Positions 1-13,700 of a DNA stretch of 64,000 nucleotides are shown piece by piece. The notes beneath the pieces are model-generated. The model was not told the origin of the DNA. It worked only from the letters and a program-made list of their open reading frames with translations, and did no database searches. Position numbers and translations under genes: made by a program. The DNA is from Pyxicephalus adspersus (taxonomy: Eukaryota; Chordata; Amphibia; Anura; Pyxicephalidae). Within the stretch, counting starts at the first letter, position 1; the number at the start of each line of letters is the position of its first letter. Location of the stretch: contig NC_092863.1 in the NCBI RefSeq assembly GCF_032062135.1, forward strand, positions 21,721,154 through 21,785,153, written 5' to 3'.

Positions 1-8
1 TGGTGTCA

Positions 9-12
<4 letters not shown>

Positions 13-58
<46 letters not shown>
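13..58. repeat. (AT)n microsatellite
   Basis: An uninterrupted AT dinucleotide run of about 46 bases opens the window. It lies in the intron upstream of the first visible pip4k2b exon. Confidence 0.95.
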
Positions 59-61
<3 letters not shown>

Positions 62-1625
62 ATCTACCCTTCTATATGAAGAAAGAATTGTGGTGATAGG
101 TTCGTGTTAATATTGTGTGACATAAAAATCTAAATAAAGTTTAGGGTTTTAAGTAGGGTTCTCGTCTAAAAATGCTCAAGCTGATGTGCGTCAAGGCAAA
201 AAACCTTTTTGCATATCTTTGTGAGTAGAAACATAACGCCAAGGAGGTAAAATAAACATCCTGCCTAAATATTAGGACCCTGCATATAATCATAAATAAT
301 GTTTCAGTTTTTGTGGGTTTTGATTCCATTAGGCCAGAATTCCTTTTTTTTTTATTTTTATTTTTTTTTTTTTATATCCCAATTTTAATTTTCAAATTTA
401 ACAACTTTTTGTTGTGTCTGTAATCTCAGCCCTACTTTGAGTTCTTTTGTTTTTGTTTTTTTGCAGCTGCAATCTCCATCTGCCATGCAATTTGCTTTTG
501 ACAGCTAAGGAGTGGGCACTCCCAGCTCCTGTAGTCCTGTGTATACAACAGTGCTGCTATGTTGTGGCTGTCTGCCTTGTTCCCTGTGAACTAAGCTTGT
601 GGCAAAGGACTGACAAAATGTCTATAAATTGTTTTGCTATGAACATTTTTTTAGCTAACTGTTAATCTAGTTCTCTTGGTAAGGTCCAAGGAACACTGTG
701 TTTTGTATCTTCATGCTTTTACTAATCAAGGGTTCATATAGAAACTGTTTACAATTATCAGAAAACGTTACAAAACTTACTTGGATCTAAAATATACATA
801 CATACACATTCACACACTTTCTAATTTTTCCTATTGTGTGAATACCAGATACATATGAGGCACACTGTAAATGTTTCTTTACTTTAGGTGAGAGCTTTGC
901 AAGATCAGCAAACAGGACTTGTTAAGCGTTTGCAAAGAAAACAGAATGCTTGTTTTTCAGTCTTAGTTTCTTAAAGCTTCAAAGTGGCCCCATGTCAGCC
1001 AGGCAGTGTCCTTTCCATCTTTTCCTATTTCTCTTTCTCTCCTCACTCTGATCAGATGGAAACTTTTGTCTTTGAACATTTTAAGCTCCTGCCTGTTGGT
1101 CCACATTCCCCCCCATCCCCACTCAGACCTAACATAAGTGTCAGGGAAACAGTCCTGCTTGCAAAATTTAGGAGGCAGCTTTGCACTTTAATTGCCATTG
1201 GTCAGTCTGTCGAATGGTCAACCTTTTGTCTGTAATTTATTGACACTTTTTTGACAATGCTGCCTGAAAACCTGTGTTTAAAGTGTTTGGTCTGAACAAT
1301 AGAAAAGACTGATACCAGCAATCTATAGCATATGGAGCTTTGATATCTCCATGTCACATCTTTGATAATTACTGATGATTGTGTGCATGTCTAAAATCAC
1401 CTGTGAAAAAAAAATATAAATATATTATATATATAGAGAGAGAGTTAATATATATGGCCATAAGCATTCCAGGGAAGGTTATGTCAGAGCACTAATAAAG
1501 AACTATAGAACTTTAGTTGTAGATTTTTAAAAGGTTGAGTTTCAGACTTCTAGAAAATTTCATTGGTTATAAACCTATGATATGTTATGTAACCTTGACA
1601 GTTTTTCCTATTTCTTTTCCAACAG
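59..1625. other. intron of pip4k2b, no recognisable element
   Basis: AT-rich intronic sequence with T-rich tracts near 343-375 and a short AT/GA microsatellite near 1410-1455. The open frames here are short, start in T-rich sequence and resemble no known protein. The stretch ends in a polypyrimidine tract and AG at 1624-1625. Confidence 0.6.
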
Positions 1626-1772
1626 TTTATAGTGGAGTGTCATGGTAACACTCTGCTTCCGCAGTTCCTTGGCATGTACCGACTAACAGTTGATGGGATT
1701 GAAACATACATGGTAGTCACAAGGAATGTGTTCGGTCATCGGCTTGGGGTTCACCGCAAATATGACTTAAAG
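1626..1772 (+). CDS. pip4k2b: pip4k2b coding exon (hinge and kinase N-lobe segment)
   Basis: 147 bases, 49 codons, bordered by AG at 1624-1625 and GT at 1773-1774. The translation starts [20 protein letters not shown] and ends VHRKYDLK. It carries the hinge segment [12 protein letters not shown]; in mammalian beta this is the GTP-sensing TRNVFS motif, so the Thr and Phe are kept but the final Ser is Gly here. The next intron is only 79 bp. Confidence 0.95.
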
Positions 1773-4700
1773 GTATGATGCTACAATGTACCTTGTACCT
1801 TTTCTGTGCTGGAGTTCCTGTGGCTTTCTAATATTGTGTCTTTTGTTCCAGGGTTCCACTGTGTGCAGAGAAGCCAGTGACAAGGAAAAGGTAGATTTAA
1901 TTAGTTACCTTTCTGATAAAAATGCTGATTATACCAAAAGAGCAGCTTCTGTTACATAGAGCAGACAGTTGTCCCAATTATGTTAATGGTGTGCAGACAA
2001 CTAGAGGTAAAATTAACCAGTTGCCAATCAGACACAGTGGACTGCACTATAATGTACTTTAATTGTATTGCCTATATGTGCTTACTTCTGACAGTCCTCA
2101 CACATAAACAGTTCCAAGGAGATTTTACAGAATTCTATTTTTTAATTCTGGGCATTATAGCAGTACACAGGTTTGTGCAGATGGACAGATCCTTTAAACT
2201 TATGTGTTGTCACAATGCAACAATAACATTAAAAACATTGTTAGTAATTATGAAAAGCAGTGGACTTTATCCTTGAAATTCCATTCACATTTTACAATAG
2301 AAATAACCTCTGAAGCAATATTCCGCTACTACTGAGATTATTTTTTTGAAGTGCGGCGGCATCTGCAGACAAATGTAACATCCCACCAAATATGAAGTAC
2401 AATACTGACAGTACCCTTGCATCACCAGCAAGTCTTTGGCACTTTTCAGTGAAAAAACTGCATCAACCAAGGGTGTTCAATAATTTTGAGATTATCAGTT
2501 GTAACTAGGCTTTGGATGCTTACAGTGATAGATAGGGTAGATAGGGATAACAGTGTCCATCTGTTTGTTCATATTATTTAGTAAATAGTTGTTTATTCCA
2601 GGTTGTCCCACTGAATATGTACAGCTAGCTTTAAAAGTCAATGAAAGGAAATGAATAGAGGATATGATATAGCACATTCGGTAAACAAAGCGGTTTAAAA
2701 TGTGTTATACATAAACAGTATTTATATAGCGCCAACATAGCGCAGCTCATTAAATAGGGATAGCAATTGCAGACCGATACAAACAGTGACACAGGAGGAG
2801 GGGAAAAGCCTGCCCAGAAAAGCTTACAATCTAAGAGTAGGGCGAAGTAACACAATATGGGGAATATGGATTGGTGGGTGAGTAGTGAGGGTTTAAGTGA
2901 CAGAAGAAAACCGGTGGGCAAGTTTGAAAAGATAGGTTTTTAGAGCTTTTAAATGTGCAGGAAGTAGGAGCATGCTGAATAGGATGAGGAAGAGCATTCC
3001 AGAGAGTGGGGGTAGCCTTAGAAAAGTTTTGAAATCATGCCTGTGACAAGTTTAAATGAAGAAGTTATTGGTAGGTCAATGAAGGAATAAAGAGCACATT
3101 TAGGGGAGTATATTTCTGTCAGGGCTGAAATGAAGGTGAGACAGGAGCTGTGGAGGGTTTTGAAGGCAAAGCCCAGGAGCTTGAATTTGATTTTAATGTG
3201 AAATGGAAACCAGTGGAGAGAATTGCAAAGCGAGGGAGCAGAAGAGGAAAGGTAGGAATGATGTATTTTCCAGTAGGGAGAGAGGTTAGGGGTGGACAGA
3301 TAGATTTGAGTGTCATCTGCATGAATGGTAAAGCAAAGGAGAATATGAGTTTCCCAAGTAAGGAGGTATATAGGTAGAAGAGAACACCGATCCAAGGACA
3401 AAAACTTGGGGAACATCAACAGGGAAGAGTTTAGGAGAGGTGCAGTTACCATTGAAAGAAACTTGAAAGCAGTGGTTAGACAGGTAGGAAGCAAACCAAC
3501 AGAATACTGTCACTGATACCAGTGGAGTTTATGATTAGAATTAGAAGGGGTTTACTAACAGTGTCAGAAGCAAAGGAATGATCTAAGAGGAGGAGAGAAA
3601 AGTTGCCTTGAGACTTGGCTCTGATGAGGGAGGTCATTGGCAACTTTAGTAAGAGCGGTTTTGAAATACTTTTTTTTGTCATACCAAATAGTTGTTTTTC
3701 CTACACAATTCTTTTATACCATGGGATTAAAAAAAACTATGCAATCTATGTATCCCACTACTGGTATCCAGTTTTTTCTCACTGGGGTGGCCTTACATTG
3801 TTGCTTTATCTTGTAATGCAGTTAGTGGATACATTTGGAGGCCAATAGCCAAAGAAGTTCTCTGTTTGCTGCTGTATCTTTAGGTCCCTAAATCTTACCA
3901 TTGCATTGATATTTGGGTTCACAGAAGGTCGGTGCCCAGTTTAGTATCATGGGGCAACATGATACACTGATCGCGAATACGAATGCGCGACCGATAATCC
4001 GATTCTGCTTGATGAATCAGGGGCACTATCTCAGTTTGCATGTTTAGTTAGAATCCCTGGGGGCTTTTGTCTTAAAATAGCTCCCTTTAAGTGTAAATAA
4101 ATCCTAATGTGAAAAATTGCAACTAACCAGGTGCTTTAACACCAAAGAGACGATCTCCTTTTTGTAATAGAATAACCTTACCTTTTTCAATAGTCATCTG
4201 TTTCCCATTTCCACCTCCTTCTGCTTGGCTGGGATAACGTTATTTAGGGGCTGCTGTGAAACCCAGCATATCCTGACATGCATGCTCAGCTCAGCGTTCA
4301 CAAACTAAAAGAACAAGTGAAACCTTTTTTTTTTTTTTTTTTCCCCCACTAAAAAAAGAGCGAACAACATTTGAAGGAGGTGTCCGGACGAGCGGGCTGG
4401 CTTTTAGTGAAACCTTTTTTTTTTTTTTTTTTCCCCCACTGGAGGGGGGGGGTTTTGGAGTCACTGGCCACAATCTTAGGCTTAGAATTTCACCCTGGGT
4501 TATGTATTCTCTTTTTATCTATCTATGGTTCCCAGAGTAATGCTATTTTCTTATGATACCTCCATAGTGGCCAGGGGGAACATGGTTTGCTGATCTCCAA
4601 AATAAGTCTATCCAGCACCCTTGGCAGTACATATCACATTCAGACCTCCTGATACAGCGCCCACAATGACTTTTAACTAATCCTAAGGGACAAATATCTG

Positions 4701-7700
4701 TCTACTTGGACCTCAAGCTGACCAGTCACAACTTGATTAAAAGTGTCCTGTTGGCAAATCACAGGTTGAGGCCAGTTGAAATTACTGTCCGACATTGGGC
4801 TTTGACCATTGTCCTCAATAGCAATCATAGTAACTCCAAGGAGCATACCTTTCATTCAAACCCTTTGTTGGTTCCCCCTTAGATACATGAATATTACCAG
4901 AGATATTTGGTGATTTTGTTGTCTCCTATCACTGTTTTTTGGTTTCACAAGCAACAAAAAGTTAGATTGCCAGACAGAATAAACAGGCTATTTCCATGAT
5001 CTACACTGAAGATCATACACCACTGCTTTCTTCTGTAAAGGCACATTCAACTACGTCTCTGACATCATCCTTGGCAGAGATGGCAGAATCATCAGTGGAG
5101 AAAATATGCAAAGTGGCTCCTTGGTCTTGTCAAGTTACATCTGTAATACACTAGGCTTAAAAGTGGTGATCTCACTCTAAGGTAGGCTCCCTATTTTTTC
5201 TCTGACTGGTTTACTGTGCTGGGAGATGATTGGAGAAAACTCCAGTTAAACTTACCAGTTATGGCATTTCTGGGGATCTTCCGGTACACAAGTCCTTTTT
5301 GCAACACTGTTGAATTTTTTTTTTTTTTTTTTCCTACTGCTCTGGTTTAGGATAATCAGCTTTATCTCAACTTATGGAGGGGCGTGGGAGAAGATTTTAA
5401 CCCAGTTTGAGTTGTGTTTTCTGTAGATAGAGGACTAGCAACCTGTCAAAATTGCCGGTCTGGAAGATTTCCAGATATTGTTACTGGCACTTCTTATTGT
5501 GATTTTTCACCATTACTAGATTTGTATGGCAGATTGTATATCAGGTTTATGCCCTAAAGCCGAACTCCAGCTTAGACTTTCTTTTTTCATTCTTGTAAAT
5601 AGTTCTCTCTTGAAAGCTGGTAATGCTATTTCCCTGCACTCTGTGACTTCCACACTACAAACTTTAGAAGCTGCAGCTAAAATTTGGAGCCCCGCTTTTT
5701 TCAGTCTAATGGATTATAAAGATCATCCAGTTCACATCTCTGTACTGTTGTGACCCTTCCTTTTCAGCTATTTGCTTTCTATCATTTAGTCTAAGCTTCA
5801 TGTGTGGGTGTTTCCTACGGAGATCTGCATGCAACTGTAATCCAGGCAGCAATCTGTATATGCTGTGGGATGCTCTGTGTTGCCAGCTGAGGAAAATTCC
5901 CAGTTTACTATTCTGCTGTCTTCTTTTCAACAAACTTTTGTTAAACTTGGATTCACAAAGCAGTTCAGTAAATCATGGTATTACAGGGTTGTACCATCTG
6001 TACAAATACTAGGAAGTTAAGGTTGATTTTATTAATTTATTGTGCTGTTAACGGTGGCAGAGGATTTCAGACAAACCTTTTAACTGAGGTTAATAAAAAA
6101 AAATGTTACTCAAAATTCAGTGTTTCTGAGAGGGGCCTGTAAGGATTTCAGTAAATGGAAGCCTGTACACTAATGTGTACAATATACTCTGTTGGGGGAG
6201 TTACCAGCTGTATCTTTAGGTGAGTTATAAAGAATATAACATTGTTGTACTTGCAACTTAGTTGTTGTTATTTGGAATCCTGTTGTTTGGCCTGTTGCCA
6301 TGTTTGGTTTCTTTGTAATGCTTCCTACTAACTGACAGTCCCTGGCAGTTTTGTTTAAGGCCGCCATATACAGCTTCTCTTGGTTGCTGAATATTTGCAC
6401 CTAGCATATACTACTCCTGTAGGTGGAATTATAACCCACTTGTTCTATTTAATCTATTAACCAATGACTGGTTTTATTGGCGAAGATTTTTTATTTTAGG
6501 TAATTAAATTTGATCCAATTTTTTTAAATTACCTATTAACACTGTTGCATTCAATTTGCATTTGCCATTACTATATAAATGGTTACGAAAAGTACTTGTT
6601 TCAGCTGATATTTTAATGTTAACAATGACTTAAGGTGTTTGTTTTTTGTTGTGTTTTTTTCCATTAATTTTAACTTTTACTTATTTTTCAGGCCAAGGAT
6701 CTTCCCACATTTAAAGATAACGATTTCTTAAATGAAGGACAAAAGTTGCATGTCGGTGAAGAGAACAAGAAGATATTTCTTGAAAAACTAAAAAGAGATG
6801 TGGAGGTGAGAGAATACACTTGTTAATCAATTTGTTAATGACCAACAGCAACCTACTGCTGTAAAGTCCTTACATGCATTGATGCTTAAAATATCTATTG
6901 TTAATCGGTCTATCCATTTTTACTACAGTCATTACTGGGCCTAAAATAAGGTATGTAATGAAAATCAAAGTATTAATTGAAATTCCTTACTCTACAAAGT
7001 GTGCTATTGCCCTTTTAGCCAGTTGTTTACTGTAAGATTCACTCCTATATTTTGTTCTGGTCTCAGTTAAAAAATTTGGGATTTACACTGGGCACTCTGA
7101 TTTAGAAATGCATTGGTTTTAAAACTGATCAATCATGCTTACTGTAACTGCCATATAGGTACAATAGATTAATATTGGTCCAGTTACGCTTTTGTTTTCT
7201 CCGCTGACTGGCATTGCAGCACAATGATATTCACCTGTTGGTGCCCTTTTAGTTCTGACACCTGATGTCACTATTAGGAAACAACAGCTTGGGGCCAAGG
7301 GAGCAGTTCTGGTCATCCAGGTATATATTACAAGATGGGACATTATATCATGACTTTGGAAACTTGACACTAATGCCATATCAGTCTAACCTCTAAAAGT
7401 CTGAAAGGATCACTGACCAAGCATATTGCTGGCTTAGTCCTGCTACTAAATTCCAGCATGTGATGTGATCGTACTTTGCAGGTATTAACATTAATCTGAT
7501 GACATCTGCATATTTAAACAAGAAACAAATATTGAAAAATGCGTAGTTATTTGTTAAGTGCAAAGATGTCTATAATCTGCACTCTGTCCTTTCAGTTCCT
7601 TTCTGTGCTAAAGATCATGGATTACAGCCTCTTAGTTGGTTTGCATGATGTGGATCGGGCAGAGCAGGAGGAAATGGAAGTAGAGGAAAAAACTGAGGAG

Positions 7701-10700
7701 GAAGAGTGTGAAGATGGTGCTGGAATACCCATATGCTCATATGGCACCCCCCCAGACAGCCCTGGCAACCTACTTAACTTCCCTCGGTTTTTTGGACCTG
7801 GAGAATTTGACCCATCTGTGGATGTTTATGCAATGAAGAGCCATGAAAGTGAGTATCGTAAATAATATTTAAAGCTCAAAACAAAAACTTATTATCTTAA
7901 TGATGGCTGTATGTTTTTTTTTTTTCCCCCACCTAGTAATTCTGCCAACAGCACACTTTTTAACCATGGTTGACAATGTTTACTCACTGTTAATGTATCC
8001 TTAAGGAACAGTGTTCTCCTCCTACTCTAACAAAGTGATGGGGTTCTGTATGTTTAAAAGGGTTATCCGTGAACATTGTAACTGATAAAATTACAGCACA
8101 GGAGAGAACACAAAAAGATTTTCAGCTGGCTAGATCAACAGGAATTTTTTGTTTGTTTTCAGGGGGGAAAACAAACTGATAAAATAAATCTCTTTCAATT
8201 ACTTATTTAACAAACCAAAAGCAATGTTCTCCTCAAAATGTTTTTATAAGCAGGATGGGCGAAAGCTGTAGGCAGGTGGCGGTCCCTTTATCGTTATCCA
8301 ACTTTTCAGTACTTGCCAAAAAACAGCTGGGTGGAGTGCCTGGCTAAAAAGCACACTAAAAAGGATTAGACACTAATTTATTAGACATTTGAAACAGTTG
8401 GGCAAAATTAAGGTTGACAAAGCACCAGGACCTGATGAATTACATCCATGTGTCTTCAAAGAGCTGAGCTCAGTTATTTCAAAGCAATTATTTCTAATTT
8501 CAGAGACTCTAATCACTGGCATGGTACCAATGGATTGGCGTAAGGCCATTGTGGTTCCTATCCTCAAATAGGGAGCAAAGTCATTACCAGGCAACTTCAC
8601 ACCGGGTAGTTTACCATCCATAGTTGGAAAGCTCCTGGAGAGTTTGATAAAGAACCATATAGAGGAGTTTCTGCTAGAAAATATGTGATAGTCAGCATGG
8701 CTATAAAAAAAGTTTACTCTTTTTATGAGGAAGTAAACAGGTAGTGGAATAGCAGTTGATAGTGTACTTGAACTTTTCCATAGCATTTGACACTATACCC
8801 CACAGATGATTAATATGCAGGTTAGGGTCTATAGGTTTAGAAAAGTCAATCTGTAAATGGATAGAGAACTGGCTTAAAGACCGCATCCAGAGAGTAGTGA
8901 TTTATGATTCATACTGGATGGTCTAAGGTTATTAGTGGTGTACCCCAGGGTTTAGTGTTGGGACCCTTACTGTTTAACATCTTTATAAGTTATGTAGAGT
9001 TTGGGATTAAAAGTACCATTTCTGTGTTTGCAGATGACACAAAACTTTGTATTGCAAAAGGACATTGTGGAACTGGAGAGAGTGCAGAGAAGGGCAACTA
9101 AACTAATAAAAGGAATGGAGGAGCTCAGCTATGAGGGGGGATTAGCTGAACTGAATCTATTCTCCCTTGAGAAGAGACCTTTAAAGAGGGATATGATCAC
9201 CCTGTATAAATATATAAATAGTCCATATCGAAAACTCTCTTCCCAATTATTCGCTTTGAGATCATTACAAGAGAGCACTCTTTGCATCTGGAGGAAAAAA
9301 AGTTCAGGCTCCGGATAAGGAAGGGATTCTTAACTGTAAAGTCTTTGAAAATGTGAAATCGGCTCCCTCAGGAAGTAGTTTCAGCAACTACTACAGATTG
9401 CTTTTGGATGTTTTTCTCGAAGCCCAGAATATACCTGGGTATAAAGGCTTTATTATAAAAATAACAATGACCGTTGATCCAGGGAACATCCGATTGCTTC
9501 ATGGAATCAGGAAGGAATTTTTTCCCCTGTTGAAGCAAATTATGCCAGGGTTTTTTTCCCTTCCTGGACCGACTGTGACCTGGGTTATGTTTATTTCCCT
9601 AGCGGTTGAACTTGATGGACTTATGACTTTTTTCAACCTGACCTACTATGAATATGAATTTGTATCATATGTATAACAACCCCAAGGGGACTGTTCATGC
9701 CTAACCATTAGTTGCGGTGTGCTAACTATAGAATTATAGTTTACAATACTTTATAATTGGGAGGACTAATACACCTCAGCTGAATAATTTGCTATTGCTG
9801 GGGTTTGGAATGTTGTTGATTGGTTAGCTAAGTTATTGGTCATTACCCAGATGTCTTGGTCTGTTAGAATTAGTGGCTGGATACGTTAAAAGCTGGAGCA
9901 TTTTTAAGAACCAATTTAAAAAAATTGGTTGTAAGTTGAAAGAACAAAAAACATTAGGGTTATATTCTCAGAAAAATTGCCTGTGCCATACACTCATGCA
10001 CCTAAATAGAAGGTGGTATTCTGTGCCAGAGAAGAGTTTTATGGGAGGATTGAAGGAATTTTAAACTAAGGATGAGGACTGGCAAAAAAAGGGGTGGAGG
10101 CAAATTCAAAGCCCTCCAAATTAATTGGGACAAACCACATTTTTTAAAAATGTATTCCTCTGCTGCTCAGTGTAAAATTTTTAAATCAAACAATTCATTC
10201 ATTATTAAAGTTACCACACTTTAAAGTTATTTACATACATCTTAGTTTGACTTTTTATACATTGGTACCTACTATTGGTTATACCATAGGTGCCCAATGT
10301 ATGCTTCGTGGGCCACATCCGCCCCGCTGAGCTGCCAGAAAGTGGGCATGTACTATAGACCTGGCAGTCAGCTGTGGCTGCTCCCCACTCACCCTGTACT
10401 GGGAGATATTTCCCTGCAGCAGCAGCACCAGCTCTGTATCTGTGTCCATGCAGCTGTCATAATCCCCATGTATAAACCTTCATATCTCCCACACAGATTG
10501 TCATAAAAATGACATTTTCAGGGTACACATGGGACCATGAGAGCTGCTACTAAACCAAATTTCAGTCCCAGAAACTTAATTCCAAATACAGGGTCACAAG
10601 CATAAATTCCTAATGGTCATCAGTGATAATTTCACATTAAGGGGCTTTTTCAAGACCAGGGTGCCCAAACTGAGTTTTCATGTTAGGGATCCCCCAGGTG

Positions 10701-13700
10701 CAACTTTCATGGCAATATGGATTAGGGCAATGCCAATTTGTGCTGTGGTGCCCCAAATATATACTTGCTTGCTCACAAAACTTTAAGGCTGCGTACAGAC
10801 TGGCTGTAAGATTGTGGCGTGGTTACCCCTTCCTCATACCATGGAACCCTGGCTAGGGGGAGATGGTCAGTTACATCTGGAATCCAATTTGCAGATGCTG
10901 CAGTGCTAGACATACACATAGCCGGCCTCTTACCTTCTCTAAACCCCCATTTACCAGGAACAGAGGGATGTTGAATATTGAAAGGTAAGAGTAAGAGAGC
11001 AGGCTTTTGAAGGCAAAAGAAAAATTAATGTTTTATTCTGATGTGTTCGAAGTATACTTCCAACTGAACACTATTAAACATACATTATTGTAAAAAGACA
11101 AAATTAGTTGTGTTACAAAATTAGAAACAGTCATATTGGTATACAATGTCCAAAGAGACAAGTCAAGATCTCAAATCCCCAACGCGTTTTGCCTTAGGCT
11201 TCTTCAGAGGATTGCTTGAGATTGTAGTCTGGTTGAGTTATTGATAATCACAATATATAAGAAAAGATGCATTAGCTAGGTGTAATAAACAAATTAGTTA
11301 AAAAACAGTATTGGTAAAATACAAGTGTAAGTATAATAACTTACTGATTGGATGATTGATGAGGGGCAAGTAGTGTAAAAAATCTGTGGGGGAGTATTTA
11401 TACTTATTAGAAATATCGTTGGTGGTACTGATAGGGTATTTTATCATGCACAGCAGATGTTATGTAGGATCTAATGTGTAAGAAACGGGTCTAAATTAGG
11501 ATCATTGGGGGTATGAGTGATATTAAGTTGGAGTAAATGTAGTAGGAAAAAAAGTAGTTGCTGAAAAAAATTGTTGGTTGAATAAGGAATGTGACGCTGG
11601 CAGTCAGCCTACGAAGGTCTGCACTGTTCAGCGTCCTGTCCTTATATGAGAGATAGGGTGATCGTGATTGTGCAGTGAGGAGCGAGATCTCACAAGATCA
11701 CGCAGTTTTATAGTGATTTATGCAGTAAGAGGCGAGATCACGCGATCCCACAGGAATCAGCTCGCACATAGCAGGATGGTGGAAGCACTTTCTCCCCTAC
11801 TATATGTGGGGGAAAAAAAGGGGAGACATTAATAAAGGGAAAGAGGCATATATATTTGTTATCTATACTTGCGATTTAAAGGTGTGCAGGTTGCTGTATT
11901 TAGGTTATTTTGGGTTACAACTTAGTGAGAATGATAAAAAGTCCTATAAGTAAATGAGAGTAAGGGAGGGTGAAATATATTTAATAATAAATAATTAGGG
12001 GTCCTTAAATGAAAGGTAAACTTATCAAAAAGATGTAGTTATTGAGTGAGTCAAATATGAGTTCTTATCTGTTGCTAAACAGATATGGGTATTTTGGTAT
12101 GGGTCTGTTTCTATACAGATATGGGTATACTGGAGATGAGTGTTGGCAAAAAGGTTAGTTAGACTGCAAATGTATAATTGTGAGATGGTTGAATGTGATT
12201 AGAAAATAAAATAATAAAGGTAGTAAATATAGAGAGAAATTAAGATGTTAAATGTACAAAAAAATATAATAAGTTATCAAAAAGAGTAAAGTAATTGCTT
12301 GTTTGCGCAAAAAAGAGGGTGTTTTTTTGTTAATTGTTTTCCATTATTATCGTCTTTACCTGCATAGGCGAAATGCCTTTAAAAAGTTTGCAGGTACTTC
12401 AACCGATCAAGGGATTTGGAATCCTAACAGGGGAGGGGGTGGGGAAAGGCAGTACCCAAAGGGGGATCGCGAGGCCACCAATAGGGGCAATATTGATGTT
12501 CCTCAGCGTCAACCGATCAAGGGATTTGGAATCCTAACAGGGGAGGGGGTGGGGAAAGGCAGTACCCAAAGGGGGATCGCGAGGCCACCAATAGGGGCAA
12601 TATTGATGTTCCTCAGCGTTAGTGCTCCTGTCCCTCGTAGGGTAGATAAATGAGTGGGATCAATAAAATATATAAATGACATATAAGGACAGAATTTATC
12701 AAGGTGAGATCTCAGATGTTTTTGTGGCACCAATTGTTAAATGGAAAATTACTAGGTACGGTTATTTAGGTCTACAGTAGAACACATTTCTAAGTTACAG
12801 TAAATACCTAAGGTTACAACAGAAAAAGAAAAGACAAAAATTGATTCATAATGCGAACATACATAACAATTTTTTCCAATAGAATATAGTATCAACCTGG
12901 AGATCACATATACACATATCACATGAGAATGTACTTGGTTTAAATATACAATACAAGTAAGGCAACAGTCAATGTTCTCTTGTTATACGAAAGTCAGTAT
13001 GTGGTAATAGAATTGATATTATTTTGATTGAAATTGAAAAAGAATGTGTTTTTAAAGAAAGGGTTTAAAAGAAAAAAGTCATTTAATCCAGGTGGTTGTG
13101 TGGCATTAAGTTGAAAAATCCATTTAGATTCTAATTGTAAGAGTTGTTGGTCAATGTCGCCCCCACGGGAGTTTTGGAGAATATGTTCAAGTGCTGAAAA
13201 AAGGATCATGGTATTATCAAAGTTGAGTTAATCCCCACATGAAAGCTGAGGGGAGTTACTATTTTTCCTGAGTTAATTGTATAAATATGCTCAAGGATAC
13301 GTTTGTGCCAGGCAAATTTCACTTCTCCTATATTTACATTTGCAAGAAACTAGAAAAATTACACCGATAGTAGAACAATCAGTTTGATGTTTAGGTTTAT
13401 ATAGAGTTGTTAGCAAGTAATGTTATTGGGTGAATGAAAACAGTATAACATTGTGGGCAATGCCTGCATTTACAGGTACCCAGGAAAGATTTGTGTAAAC
13501 CAGAGGGTCTAGGTGGGTTATAGTGCACGGTGATTTTCAATAGGTGGTAGCTGGATAAGGGGTAAGAAAATTGTTGGTCGAGGAGTCCCTTAATAAAAGA
13601 TGCCAGGGTCTAGAGAGAATATTTCTAACCAGCTGATGTGATGATTCTCAAATTATTCTCTTGAGTTGAGGATGATTGGTGGAAAAGAAGATCATTGCGG

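Noticed and set aside
3018..3494. 158-codon open frame on the - strand as a host gene
   Set aside because: Its ADDTQ box and LHWFP segment mark it as an L2-type LINE remnant with stops on both sides.
12303..12653. 116-codon open frame on the + strand
   Set aside because: It is created by a perfect 110-bp tandem duplication and resembles no protein.
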